DNA of 64,000 bases from the NCBI GenBank assembly GCA_038380435.1, contig JAWZYU010000025.1:27132707-27196706 (forward strand). The letters run 5' to 3'. Shown in pieces: positions 1 to 11,274 of this stretch. A program made the position numbers and the translations under genes. The notes under the pieces were generated by a model, which saw only the letters and a program-made list of their open reading frames with translations, was not told the origin of the DNA and searched no databases. Numbering within the stretch: position 1 is the first letter of the stretch; the number at the start of each line of letters is the position of its first letter. This DNA comes from Ryuthela nishihirai. Its lineage: Eukaryota > Arthropoda > Arachnida > Araneae > Heptathelidae.

Positions 1-249
1 TAAGGGGGAGAAATGTGGTTGATGTTTATGAATCATATATTAAATGAAAGTTTCTGAAAATAGGTATTTTTAGTGACAATGAAAAAAATATAAATCAGAA
101 AATTTGAACAATACCCATCTTCCATTATGCACCCTAAAAAGTAGAAAATACTATTAACACATATTGATTGTTCAATCAGTATGTCAAATCAATTGTCAAT
201 CAATTTATCTACTCAACAAGATTGCCAACACCTTATCTTCCTTTGAAGT
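1..249. other. Unassigned intronic or upstream sequence
   Basis: AT-rich sequence in which I see no exon, repeat or signal, up to the SINE-B copy beginning near 250. Confidence 0.5.
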
Positions 250-465
250 GGGTAGCCGTCCCGTGGCCGAGTGGTTAGCACGCTTGGCTACTGATCTAAG
301 GGACCTGGGTTCGAGCCCCGGAATTAGGCATGGATGTGTGTGTCGTTTTTCTGCTGAGGTCCTGCCATCCTCTCAGATCTCCTACTGTGGCATATAAACT
401 GACAGGCTCCTGTCAGACCTCTGTGGCAAGCAGCTGCTTGAGGGGGTATTTATTTTTTTATTTAT
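250..465 (+). repeat. SINE-B copy, tRNA-derived, near full length
   Basis: The head is tRNA-like, with a Pol III A box (TGGCCGAGTGG, 264-274) and B box (GGTTCGAGCCC, 308-318). The body runs through CTGACAGGCTCCTGTCAGACC and GGCAAGCAGCTGCTTGAGGG, ending in a T/A-rich tail. The same body recurs in this window at 28838, 30648, 39229-39640 and 54949. The tRNA resemblance is to a transfer RNA lacking a proper acceptor stem, so this is a retroposon and not a tRNA gene. Confidence 0.9.
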
Positions 466-3073
466 TATTAATTCAGCAACTGATTGAACCATCTGCATGC
501 TTTGGTGTTATTTTCTACTTTTCAACCTTCTCTTAAGAAGATGGGTGTTTTTTATTGTCTCAATGAGCTAGACATCAGGAGAATAGCTATATCTTCTAGT
601 ATAGTGTTCTGTAATTGTAGTAACCTAACAACTAGAATAAAATTGTTGAAAAACTGGTTCTTAAAGATATATTTCATTATCCATGAATTTTTTATCTGAA
701 TTTACTTAATTATTACTTAAATCTTGTTATTGCTTTTTGCTGGTCATTTGTTAGTTTAAGTGTTTGTGAAAACAAGTGTTTCACCATATCTTTCAAACGT
801 GATTGACAAATTTAATGATTTATGTGCCAAGCTTGTGACAGGAGACTGTCATAGGCTATAAAAAATTTACCCCCAATGCTTTCTTTCCTCCTAAAAAGAG
901 AGAAATATGAAAATAATTCTTCCACTTTAACTTTGGAATGCAACAGCTGAAAGTAGCTGACTATGTATCAAATGAAAGGTTGGGACATGGAGAGTGTCAC
1001 AAGTTATAAGAATTTCCCCCTTTCCCCCCCAAAAAAAACAGAAACAGAGAAGAAATCTTTTTGATGGAATAATCTACTATATCTTTCAAATGCAAAGGTT
1101 AAATATAACATTGTCAGATGAAACGAAAATGTCAAGACCTAAAGAATGTTGTTTGAAGAACCTCATAAATAATGCTTTATTAATTTCATCATCATCATCA
1201 TGTAGGTACCTTTGTTTTGCTTTTTCCCCAAAACTCTAGCTTCATCAACATTTTCTGCAAATTTTCTTAGCTTTGCCTCTTTTTTTTTCATCCATCCATG
1301 AACTATAGCAGGTCTCACTCTGAATTCTGTAGCTATGTCTACTTTATTTTGCTCCCTTTTTTTATTTGATCCAAAGCTTCTAATTTTAATTTCAGAGAAC
1401 TCTTTACTTCCTTCTTGGATGTGATTTTCATTGAACAGAAATGTTATTCATTTCTGCTTCTCTGAATGAGAGTGAAATCTAACACTCAAATAAAGGCATA
1501 TCTACTACTTTTCTGATCTCCCCTTTTGTTCTCGCTTACCCGATATTCTGGTCTAATCCATTAGTAGACTCCTCCCCACACACACACCACCACCATTCAG
1601 AATGGATCTTAACCTTTTCCCATCAGCTCTGTTTTTGTGGAAATCTTTCTCCTATAATGGCACATTGTGAGGGGTGGGGCCACCTCCTCAGTGCTTATTC
1701 CTCAGATTAATCCTCACTGTTCCCTTCTTTCTTGAAGCATCAGCCAACACAATGTCTAAAGAAAGGTCACCCATTGGCCTAAAGAAAGGATGTTTCAACC
1801 TACACAATACCAGGAGTATTGTGTCAGTAGCCACCCACTGTGAAAAGGTTAAAATGCTTTCCATGAAAGAGTGCAGTTCTCAGAATGTATTCTGTGAAAC
1901 ATATTGCTGTATTTCAATTTTCTAAGTTAGGATAGTTGTAAAGAATGCTCTTTTTTTCATGCGGCAAAAAGTGTGATATAGCTAAAGATAACTGTATGAG
2001 TAAAATTTAATTTTTTATGTTGTGTGTAAGATATTTCAAGCAGTGGTAATGTTAGTGAAGAATGAGTACTGCAATTAAATATTTTTAAGTTAGCATTTCT
2101 TTTCTAGTATTAATGCAGCATTTTGAAATATCTCACACCTCTAGCATGAGCTGCATATCTTATATATAAAGAAGAGTGTCTCTCTATCCATTTGTCGTAT
2201 GCATTCAGCCATCTAAAGAGCTAGAGTCACCAAGCTTTACATGCTTTCCTTTCACCCAGGAGACGATTATAGGTTAGATGTAAACCCATTGGGATCTATC
2301 AAAACCAGTGTGGACTGGGTTGAATTTCCCATAGACTTATGTTAGCAGTTAAAATCTGGTGTGTTCCACAGACTTGACGTTAGCAATTTTTATTGAAAAT
2401 AATTGTTGTCATTAATAAATTTAAAAGAAGAAATAGTTTGATTAAATTCTTTCTGATTACTCATGGTAAAGCTATTGTTTCAGAAATGGATAAAAAAATA
2501 TTTTACGTGTCACCAAATGCAAGGGTTTGACTGGGGACTATCATGCACTACCTCAAATTATGTCCACACCTTTCCTGAAGAAAGAAAGAAAATTTTACTT
2601 GAGGAATTGATCAAAATGAATTTTATGTCAAATGAAAGCTTGCAATGTGTAGAGTGTCATCTACTATATATATTATAAGGTTTCAGACCTGGGCAATGTC
2701 GTGTAAATCTTATAGCTTTTAATTCAAATGCTGATATCTCAGTATCCACTATAGCTCACTTTCCTAAAAAAACAGCACACACTAAGTTTAGCATATAGCT
2801 TGTTGTTAAAAGTCCATGTAGCTTTTGCACATTGCTCATCTGCCATTTCCCTAACAGCAGTTAAAACATCAACAAGAGCCAGAGCAATAAATCACACTCT
2901 TGCACTTGAGAATTTAAACAAAACATCAGGGACAATAACAAAGAATTTGTTTCTGAGGTAACTGTTTGTTTGCAAACACGTAAAGCCATTCTTCATAATT
3001 CTTCCAATAGCTATACTGCATATGTAAAAATAATCATTAAGCTGAATTGTCCTTGATTTTTCAGAAAATTTTT
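466..3073. other. Unassigned AT-rich sequence with a weak dispersed repeat
   Basis: No exon or known element is recognised. A phrase like TATCAAATGAAAG..TTG....GAGTGTCA occurs at 967-1000 and again at 2627-2660 with similar downstream AT sequence, and a weaker form lies near 29517. This suggests an old dispersed repeat. The ORFs here are short and lack coding character. Confidence 0.4.
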
Positions 3074-3302
3074 TCATCATCATTATCATCCTCAAGCAGC
3101 CATGGACTACAGAGGTCCAACCAGACCTTGCAATTTAGTTCTCCAAGCAAGTCTATCCTGAGCTACATCTACTGCATCTGGTCACTGCACACCAATTCTA
3201 ACAAGGTCCTGTTTGACATTGTCCGCCCACTTCATCCTAGGTCTCCCCTTCTTTCTGAGACCTCTAGGCACACTTTTCATAACCCTATTTGCCAATCTAT
3301 AA

Positions 3303-4037
3303 TTATTCATACGGGCAACATGGCCAAACCAACTGAGTCTCTCTCTGCACAATATGCTGCTTAAAGAAAGCTTGCAAACTCCTTGTCCTAACCTCATCAT
3401 TAGTTACAAAGTTGAACCACCTAATGCCCAAGATACTGCGTAAGCATCTGGAATCAAAAGCATCTAGTTTCCTGTTATCTTGTTTACAAAGTGTCCAAGT
3501 TTCACTACCATAACTAACCCTAGAAAGAACTAAACTATTATACAGTCTAATTTTATTCTTTAGGTGTATACGCCTATTTCTCCACACTCTCCATAGATTC
3601 TTAAAAGTCCTGGCAGCAATCCCTACTTGTCTGTTAATCTCATGCCGCACATCACCATTATCTGTTACATAGCTCCCAAGATAATTAAACTGTGATACCT
3701 GCTCAAGACTGCAACCATTCAGATTAACTGAATCACAGCCTGCCTGACGATTTTTCCTCACTTTAGTTTTCTCTCTGTTTATAACCAAACCTACTCTACT
3801 ACCAGCTCGAATGAAAGAGTTCATCTCATCAACATCATTTGCCAAAAGGGCTAAATCATCAGCATAATCTAAATCAGAAATTTTCATATCTCCAGTCCAT
3901 TTATGGCCAAAATCTTTCCCTTGAAGTGAATTTCGCATAACATAATCAATAACCAAACTAAAGAGAAAAGGAGACAAAATGCACCCTTGTCGAACACCAG
4001 AAGTAATGCTAAAACCAATTGCTACAAGCCTTACCAA
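3303..4037 (-). pseudogene. LINE copy 1 reverse transcriptase core and C-terminus
   Basis: It contains SITSGVRQGCILSPFLFSL (RT block with the template-grip GVRQGC), DLDYADDLALLAND (catalytic YADD), then YGSETWTLCKQDNRKLDAFD and the RERLVWP-like tail. The finger domain just upstream (VDFKKAFDSVDHHNLW, 4040-4220) is in another frame, so the protein cannot be made in one piece. Confidence 0.88.
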
Positions 4038-4376
4038 CTCTCACACACGACTCAGTGTTATTATAGAGAGCTTTCATTATGTTAACTAACTTGTCTGGTA
4101 TACCATATGATTTCACAATCAGCCACAAATTGTGATGATCAACAGAGTCAAAAGCCTTTTTGAAATCAACAAAGCTAGCAACCAAAGGTTTCTGAAACTC
4201 TAAACATTTATCAAGAATCTGCCTAAGTGGGATCTATCTGATCCACACATCCCCTACCACTTCCGAATCCACATTGCTCATCATGCAATTGACTGTCAAC
4301 CAGATTCTTAATTCTATTATGTACAATCATGCAAAGAATTTTCCCTGGAACAGAGAGTAGACTGATACCCCTATAG

Positions 4377-5210
4377 TTAGCACAAGAACTGCGATCCCCT
4401 TTTTTTGAAAATAGGGATAATAATAGCTCTGGTAAAATCCTTAGGAACCATGCCTTTATCATAAAAGATATTTAAAATTTCAGTCATCCAAGTGGTAACT
4501 GAAACATTCCCAGCTCTAAGCATTTCTGTAGTAATTTCCTCTATCCCTGGGGATTTATGTAGTTTAAGTTTAGAAACAGCCAAAATAACTTCAGATTGTG
4601 TTACAGGTCCAACATTAAAGCCACCAATGCATCTATCATCATTGCAAACAATGGGAGTAGAACTAACCACATTGTTTAGAACATCACTGAAATGCTCAGC
4701 CCACCTAGCCATGACAGAATCCTCACCTTCTATAACCTTACCTTGTTTATCCTTCAATCCCTGTATACCTGTTAGTTTTCTACCACGCAAAACATTAACT
4801 ATCTGATACAGCTCTCTGCTGTTGTGCTGTTTAACTGCTTCTTTGGCTTTGTCAGCCAAGCCATCAAGCCAAAGATTCTTATCAGCATCTAACTGATCTT
4901 TAACACGTTTATTAAGTTCTCTGTAATGCTTTCTATTAGGACTAGTAGGGTATTGGTATTGATTAAGGACATTCCTGCAGTTCTGTCTCTTCTGCTCCTT
5001 TTTTCCTAAAAGAGTACTGTTAGTGTCCAAAAAAGCCTGTTTAAAATGACCCCATTCTTCCTCAACTTCAGTAGTAAGCATACCTTTACTGTCATAATGA
5101 CTAAGTAACCTATCATGGTAAGCTTTGGCTATAACTGAGTCTTTCAGAACTTCAGTATTAAAAGTAAATTTTTGAACCCTAGCACAACACTTTTTAAGTT
5201 TAAGTTGCAA
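4377..5210 (-). pseudogene. LINE copy 1 linker and start of reverse transcriptase
   Basis: The frame encodes the region between endonuclease and reverse transcriptase (LKLKKCCARVQKFTFNTEVL onwards) and the first RT blocks (GPVTQSEVILAVSKLKLHKS, DFTRAIIIPIFKK). A frame break near 4380 separates it from the next RT segment (NYRGISLLSV). Similar length and order are seen in copy 2. Confidence 0.85.
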
Positions 5211-5401
5211 GACACTTTTAACAAGGTAATGGTCAGATCCAATTTCAGCTCCCGTATATGACCTGGTATTCCTAACAGAACTAGCCCATTTGCTGTTAAT
5301 TAATATACTTATGTATGTCGCGGTGTTTGTAATAAGTGTTAGTTATTCTGAAACCATTGAGTTTACTTACCTGTAGGAGATGTTGCCCATTGCCATTGCA
5401 G

Positions 5402-6013
5402 CTACCAATACCAAAAGGGCCTATCACCCCTCTCCCAAAGGTCAGAGTCAGTACCAACTTTGGCATTGAAGTCACCTAGAACAAGGGTAATATCTCCTTT
5501 CTTGACAGAATTCAAAATATCCTGAAGTTGTCCATAAAACCTATCCTTCTCATCCTCAGTGGGGGCATAACAGCAGATGACATTCAAGTCTTTAATGCTT
5601 GTCTGAAATTTTGCTGTAAGAACCCTTTCATTAATGCCCTCATATCCTAGAAGAGCATCACTAGCGTGTCTGCTGAGAAGCAGACCCATGCCTTGGTGAT
5701 GCTTATTGTCGTCCCTCCCTGAAAAGAGAAATTTAAGATTATTTTTAAGAATCTGACCTTTATCTGTCCATCTGGTCTCTTGCAAGCCGAGAATATCTAA
5801 ATTATAATGGTGGAATTCTTGTGTGAGGACATCAAGAGAAAAAGCTCTGTGCAGAGTCCTCACATTCCAACTACCTATGGAGAGAAAATGGTTAGTGGGA
5901 TGTTTAAAGAAACAATGTTTATTGAGAGAGGGAATGCCGACAATATCAAACAGCCCCCTAATTGCAGACATGGGGCAAAGACCCGTTCCCCCACCACTAA
6001 AGGCTGAAGCCAT
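5402..6013 (-). pseudogene. LINE copy 1 endonuclease domain
   Basis: The open stretch encodes SIGSWNVRTLHRAFSLDVLT near its start, then LGLQETRW, CCYAPTEDEKDRF and LVLGDFNAKVG. These are the Asn, Glu-Thr, Tyr-Ala-Pro and Gly-Asp-Phe-Asn motifs of apurinic/apyrimidinic-type LINE endonucleases that nick target DNA for target-primed reverse transcription. It ends prematurely at DSDLWERGDRPFWYW because one extra base relative to copy 2 shifts the frame. The AP endonuclease motifs themselves look intact. Confidence 0.88.
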
Positions 6014-6558
6014 CTACACTGGAAGACTTCCTCCAATGTAGAATTTGACGATGCCAATAGAAGCAAAGAGTTCAGGTACCTGCGATGACCTCTGCTCAGG
6101 ATTATCCACCAGCTGATAAACATATCCTGTGAATCTATTCACTTGGGGCTGTCAACCCCCAAACAAACAGAAAACACAGCAGATTTTCCCTCCACAGAAG
6201 CCCACCAGTGCAGCAAAATCAGGATCCATAATCAAGCTCAGAGCCATATATCTGTCCAGTCCAGTGGGTTTATATGGTCAGCACCAGGACCCTGTGTGGT
6301 TGTCCACTCCTCAGCAGGGTAGAAAAAAGAATCAAAGTAGCCATAGTTGTCCAGATCAGTAGGCCACACTAATCTGGCAGCCCTCCCCTTCCGTTCACTT
6401 CCACAAGAGAGTATCTCTTTTGAAAGGTACTAACGGTCTGCACCACGAGAAGGTGGGGTCGGACATTAGGTGCCAGGCCTGGCCGGTTCTATGCATCATC
6501 ACAGGGGATTGGTGCATAGCTCTCCTTCCAGTGATTACCTAGCTACCATTTACAGACC

Positions 6559-6840
6559 GAAAATATTTTATGTTGTAAAATGTAGAAGATTTTTGAGAAG
6601 TTCATTATAATGGGGTTCACTGTAAATTTTACTGTGATAAAAATAATATGTTTTAAAGATAGTCTTTTTGTTATTTGCTTATTACTTTGGATAAATTTTT
6701 AGTATACTAAAAGTTAATTATGAATTTGTTAGAAATGTGTTTTGAGCTTAATATTAGAAACAAAGTTTTAACTGTAACAAAGCAACTGTTACAGTTTTGT
6801 GCATAGTAAATTTATACATTTTCCTCCCCCTTTTAATTAG
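6559..6840. other. Intron sequence up to TTLL4 exon 1
   Basis: AT-rich sequence ending in the pyrimidine tract TTTTCCTCCCCCTTTTAATTAG that serves exon 6841-6969. No other feature is seen. Confidence 0.6.
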
Positions 6841-6969
6841 GTATTTATCAGATCCATATTTGATCAATGGAACTAAATTTGATTTACGGCTCTATGTTTT
6901 GGTGCCCAGCTTTGATCCTCTCAGGATTTACATATTTGATGATGGTTTAGTTCGTTTTGCATCTGTGAA
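6841..6969 (+). CDS. TTLL4: TTLL4-like exon 1 of window (TTL domain)
   Basis: The acceptor is TTTTAATTAG and the donor GTAAGT. The exon starts with one base finishing a split codon (probably Arg, AG|G, as in the family's QRY sequence) and ends with two bases. The product begins YLSDPYLINGTKFDLRLYVL and ends FDDGLVRFASVK. The PYLINGTKFDLR and DPLRIY stretches are hallmarks of TTLL4/TTLL5-type ligases and form part of the ATP-grasp fold. The preceding exon should end in a Lys-Pro-rich WIVKP-type motif. I find none in 1-6840, so that exon lies upstream of the window. Confidence 0.93.
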
Positions 6970-7124
6970 GTAAGTAGTTTTGATTTATATTATATAATAT
7001 GTAGGGCACTCAATTTTCAGTTAATGACAAAAAAATTTTTGGATAGCTCTTTATTCGTAGAGGGTATACAGTGTTGCACTCCGTATATTTGTCCTAAAAT
7101 GATAATCACTTTTTGTCCTCTGTT

Positions 7125-7294
7125 ATGGGGGGGAGTCAGCAGTGTAACAGTCTTGTATTCTGTTATTTTCAGAGGGGAGTCACAACTATTCTGGTATTGA
7201 GATTTATCTCTTTTTAATCCACACCTTGCCCTGAATGAGAAAGGGAACACCAGTGGGGCTTGGAAAGGTTGCTGTCTTTCATATGAGATATTAA
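7125..7294 (+). repeat. SINE-A copy, 5' part, split by a TTAA-inserted element
   Basis: Degenerate SINE-A head (GTAACAGTCTTGTATTCTG) and body (TTGAGATTTATCTC, GGGCTTGGAAAGGTTGCTGTC) run up to GAGATATTAA. The rest of the SINE resumes at 9121 with TTAATCAGTG, exactly where intact copies read GGGACGTTAAGCC. The SINE was therefore present first and its TTAA was the target of the element at 7295-9120. Confidence 0.85.
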
Positions 7295-9124
7295 CCCTTC
7301 CAGGGCTTAAGCTATTTTCTGCTTATGCTCAGCCAAAAAAAACTTTAACTTTAGAACTTTTTTGCCAAATAACTAATGAAAGGAATTATGGCATGTTGTA
7401 TGCCAAATTAATCAGCATTTAATTCTGGATTTTCTGAAAATCAAGTATTTAACAAAAACAACAATATGTTTTATTTTAATAGAACTTTTTTAGAGTCGTA
7501 GTAAAAAAAAATGCATCTGGCAACACAAATAAAAATTTATTTAAAAAAACTAATAGACAAAAATGATTACAATGCACATGAATAGAATGACTATGTATTT
7601 CTGAATAACAAAAAAAATTGTTTTTTTGGTTTTAAGGAAATGTTTTTCTCGTTTTGTAATTTTTTTCTCGGTACCATACTTTGAGAAAATTCCAGGTTTT
7701 GAGCCAATTGTGCTGAGTCAAATAAACAAGTCAACTTTAGAATTTAAAAAAAAATAACCAATCAACGGAAATAGGTCATGTTATATACGAAATTAAACAG
7801 AATTTAATTACGAATTTTATGAAAATATATAATATAAATAAATTTGCAACCAGCTTGATTTTAATAAGCCTTTTTCAATGTGATATGGTGAAAAAAAGAT
7901 CACACTATACAATTAAGGCTTCATTTTGGAAAACCTTCTGAATAAAATTAGTTAAATTATATATTTATCGAAAGGAAATTTCCTCCCGAATAATATAATA
8001 TTCAACCTGAAATACGATTTTTATTTCTTTTAAATGATTCTTTTCAGTATCGTATATTTTAAGCACGACCATCTTTATACAACATGACTTGGACTTCTCA
8101 CATTCACGGGATTTTCTGAACTGGTTATGAAATAGAAAAAAACTTCCTGGGCTGTTTTTTTTTTTACTAAATATTATGAATTTTTTCTTTGGGTGTTGAA
8201 TTTTGGTGATCTTGGCTAAGTGCAGAAAGGTTTGTTCACCAAGGACCAGCCCTTTCCAAAATTGCCCTCCCAAATGATGGACGATTTCCATAGCAAGAAA
8301 GTCTATTTGCTTCCGTATCCAAGATATTCATTTTCAGAAAACGGTACAAGCTCAAAGTAATAATGGAAAAGTAATAAATAATAAAATAAAAATTAACATA
8401 TAGCCTAACGTGACGTTAAAATACCCACAGCAACAAGTTGTAGGCCGTCCATATGGTATAACCTAACTATGAAAAAAAATCAATACTTATTGATCGGCCA
8501 AGCGATCGCTAATTTCCGAAAATAAATCTACTGAAATGGAAACTAAGGTTTAAATGTAAAAAAAAAATACTAACTTGACAAAGAGTATCCAATATGCTGA
8601 ACCAAAACTGTAAACAACACATAGCACAAACAATGGAGATTGAATCAGCCATCTGTGTCTTGTTTGCCTCAGTGAAGCCTAATTAAATGCAGGTGCAACC
8701 AGAATTTCTAAGAAGGATGTGTTTACTTTTAGTTTCATTTGAAGGTGGGAAAGATGCATAGAATGCAATAGCTCAAATCAAACTTGTGAGCTTAAATCAG
8801 AAGGTTGCTTCAGCAAATAGGAACGTTAACAATCAAATCGGCAATACCGTTTAGTGCTTCTAAAAAATGGCAATCAGATGGCTTTATAAAATTTATATTG
8901 TAGTTTAATAAAATATGCATGAAATTAAAAAACAAAATATTATTTTTGAAGCCTGAATTATATATTTTTGTAAGATATACATATAAAAGAATTACAACAG
9001 TAATTTTTATTTTTAAAAAATTCGATATATTTTTGTTGTACTAAGACCATATGCATACGTCATTGACACTCACACTTCAGATTCTCCATACATGTACATA
9101 CGGGTTAGGCCCTGGAAGGGTTAA
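7291..9124. mobile_element. piggyBac-type non-autonomous element, copy 1, with TTAA target duplications
   Basis: Perfect 15-bp inverted ends including TTAA bound the element: TTAACCCTTCCAGGG at 7291-7305 and CCCTGGAAGGGTTAA at 9110-9124. A TTAA duplication and termini starting CCC are characteristic of piggyBac transposons. The 1.8-kb interior is very AT-rich with no transposase-like frame, so it is non-autonomous. Two related copies lie at about 39645-42401 and 33780-34475. Host sequence on either side joins into one SINE-A. Confidence 0.85.
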
Positions 9125-9270
9125 TCAGTGTTACCATGTGCAGGAAAGCCATATCTTTGCATGTCAAAGAGCATGCTGGATGGCCTTGATGGGACCTGGG
9201 GTTCCTGTGACCTGGCCATTTAATACATTGTGGGTGCATAAATACCACTCAGAGGTAAACAACTCAATGC
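9121..9270 (+). repeat. SINE-A copy, 3' part, after the TTAA insertion
   Basis: Continues the SINE broken at 7294: GAGCATGCTGGATGGCCTTG, CCTGTGACCTGGCCATTTAA and the terminal CTCAGAGGTAAACAACTCAA all match the 3' half of intact SINE-A copies. Confidence 0.85.
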
Positions 9271-9357
9271 TCTATGATATTTTGTTCCAACGTTCTTATT
9301 ACCATAACATCTGATCCAATCAGTTTCAAGATTCAATATAGTCTTCCTATTTATATA

Positions 9358-10823
9358 CACTGTGGGAAATTGAAAAAAGAATGCCATTAACAATTGAAGC
9401 GTAATCTATAAGATTTATTTAGTAGAAACAACCTTGTTGATAAAGGACAGTGATCACACGTGTGAAGTGATTCAATGTTTACATTTTAATGAGTATTACA
9501 TTTTACAGAAGACATTTTAATAAGGTGTTGAACCTTCTCAGTCATACAAATACTGGATATCACGCTGGGGGATACCGTTCCATGTGCTTTCAATTTGGAT
9601 GCATAATTCAGCGATGGTTGTTACCTGCCACAGAAGAGTCTTTGTCAGATCCAGTCCCAGACATGCTCTATTGGAGACAAGTTTGGAGAGCGTGCTGGCC
9701 AAAGGAGTTGGTGCACTGCCTGAAGAGCATGTTGAGTTGCCTGAGTGGAGTGTGGGCAGGCATTATTATCCTGCTGGAATATCGCATTTGGGATTACATT
9801 AAAATATGGCAGGATGAATGGCTGTACGAGTCACTAACGTACATATTGCTATTCAGTGTACCCTGTACAAACACCAGACACATAGGAGAGTGATAACTAA
9901 TTGCTCCCCATACCATGATGCCCAGCATGGCCCTGTGTGTCACTGGCGGATGCACAATGGAAGAAGCCTATCACCTTTGGATGTGTAAACTACCATCAGA
10001 TACTCCTAAGCAGAGTCATCTTTCATCACTGAAGATCACAGACTGCCATTCTTCCCTCCAATGAACTCGTTCTTGACACCACTGCAAACATGCTTGACAG
10101 TGACAAGATGACAGTAGTAACCGTGCCAGCAGCACATGTGCCCGTAGTCCTGCTTCCAAAAGATGATTGCATATCATTCTTTGTAGATACCCTTGGTACA
10201 ACAGAGGATTGAATTTGTGACACTGTAGCTGTCCGCTCTGCCACCGCCACCCTCCTGATATGCTGATCCTCTCATGTGTCTGTAACTCTGTGTTGCTCGG
10301 AACCATGCCTGCAAGTGTGTGAATGCTCTTCTGACCATCAATGCCACCATCGTACCACTGCCAATACCTCTCGTCCAATGCAGTGTGCAATTTGACAAAA
10401 AGACCAACCTGCTTCCCGAAGACCCATTATACGACCTCGCTCAAACTCCGCTAACTGAACAAATGTTGCACTCCTGATTCGTCCAGGCATGGTAGCTTCT
10501 TCAAAGAGCACCGAACAACATGACACAAGACAAATAACTTATATCTTCACACCCTGGTCCTTAAATACGTGTTGTGTACATTTGCATGTTGTCGTCCTCA
10601 GTGACATCATCATTTCATCCAATGACTTTCAATCTTGGATCACGGTTTCTGCTGCCCTTAAAATAGTAGAATTGTACACTTAAATAGTTGGTTTATACAC
10701 TGGCAGAAATTGAAAAAAGACCACCCAGAAGAAATTCCTTTAGGAGCATCATACTATAATATAAACATATGACATTCCTAAAGGAATTCCTCCTGGGTGT
10801 CCTTTTTTCAATTTCTGCCAGTG
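9358..10823 (-). mobile_element. Tc1-like transposon with decayed transposase
   Basis: The left terminal repeat CACTGTGGGAAATTGAAAAA (9358) and the right one (reading inward on the - strand, CACTGGCAGAAATTGAAAAA, ending 10823) are each bordered by TA. The - strand interior encodes a Tc1-family transposase. It starts near 10497 with MPGRIRSATFVQLAEFERGR and a helix-turn-helix region (GWSFCQIAHCIGREVLAVVR), then YDGGIDGQKS, EEWQSVIFSDE with the first catalytic Asp, QQDNNACPHS-like (second) and SPNLSPIEHVWD. The third catalytic Asp is Asn here. Several frameshifts and stops make it inactive. An extra inverted copy of the terminal repeat lies inside its right end. Confidence 0.85.
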
Positions 10824-10858
10824 TATAAACCAGCTATTTAAGTGTACAATTCTATTTT
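10662..10858. repeat. Palindrome at the right end of the Tc1 element
   Basis: Two copies of the Tc1 terminal repeat face each other, CACTGGCAGAAATTGAAAAA at 10698 and its complement ending 10823, with GGAATTCC-type inner arms. The palindrome continues beyond the terminal repeats into flanking DNA: GTACACTTAAATAG before and CTATTTAAGTGTAC after. It could be a 126-bp MITE inserted in a palindrome, or a duplicated and inverted transposon end. Confidence 0.85.
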
Positions 10859-11074
10859 TCAACCTACATTTTGACTGAATGCAAAGGTGACAAAATAATC
10901 AGATTTTCAATCTAACAAATCATTGTTGTTTCATCATCTTGAAATTACAGTAAAAAGTGATAAATTTTGAAATCTTTTATCATTTTGTAGTTCCTTTCTT
11001 ATCACTCTATGCTAGAATCATAAAAGTTTCATATAATTAGATTGGCATATTGAGTACTAATTCAATAAAAGGAG

Positions 11075-11212
11075 TCTTGATATTAATTTGATAGTTATAT
11101 TAAGGTAATACTGTCTCTACTATAATACATTGAAGAAACCATATTTTACCATTTGATCATTTCTTTAATGTGGTAGAGGTGGTATTACCTTAATGTGTAT
11201 ATCAAGAAGCAT
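11075..11212. repeat. Small imperfect inverted repeat, MITE-like
   Basis: TAAGGTAATACTGTCTCTAC at 11101 pairs with GTAGAGGTGGTATTACCTTA ending 11192. Weaker pairing (TCTTGATAT and ATATCAAGA) extends outwards. No coding content. Confidence 0.6.
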
Positions 11213-11274
11213 ATTATTATTATTTCTTCTTCAGAAACAACAAACAACAGATTCCAGGAATGCATTAGTGGTTA

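Larger units (their letters stand above)
3074..6558 (-). mobile_element. RTE-type LINE, copy 1, nearly full length but broken
   Basis: This is a - strand non-LTR retrotransposon of about 3.5 kb. Its 5' region is at 6014-6558 and shares sequence with copy 2 at 49630-50300. An apurinic-type endonuclease domain follows, then a linker, reverse transcriptase with the YADD motif at 3855-3866, and the C-terminal RERLSWFGHVARM segment typical of RTE and related LINEs (CFDP2-like proteins). The 3' end is a short GATGAT-like repeat at 3074-3093, as RTE elements often have. Compared with copy 2, about 50 nt are deleted near 5305 and there is a +1 frameshift near 5430, so it is not autonomous. It could still be a recombination partner for copy 2. 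Confidence 0.92.

Noticed and set aside
264..320. tRNA gene
   Set aside because: A and B boxes are present but the acceptor stem cannot form and the same unit recurs with a common non-tRNA body and tail; it is a SINE head.
2160..2340. Helitron or other element end around TATATATAAAGAAGAGTGTC
   Set aside because: Phrase is suggestive of a repeat but I find no second copy here, no terminal structure and no coding remains.
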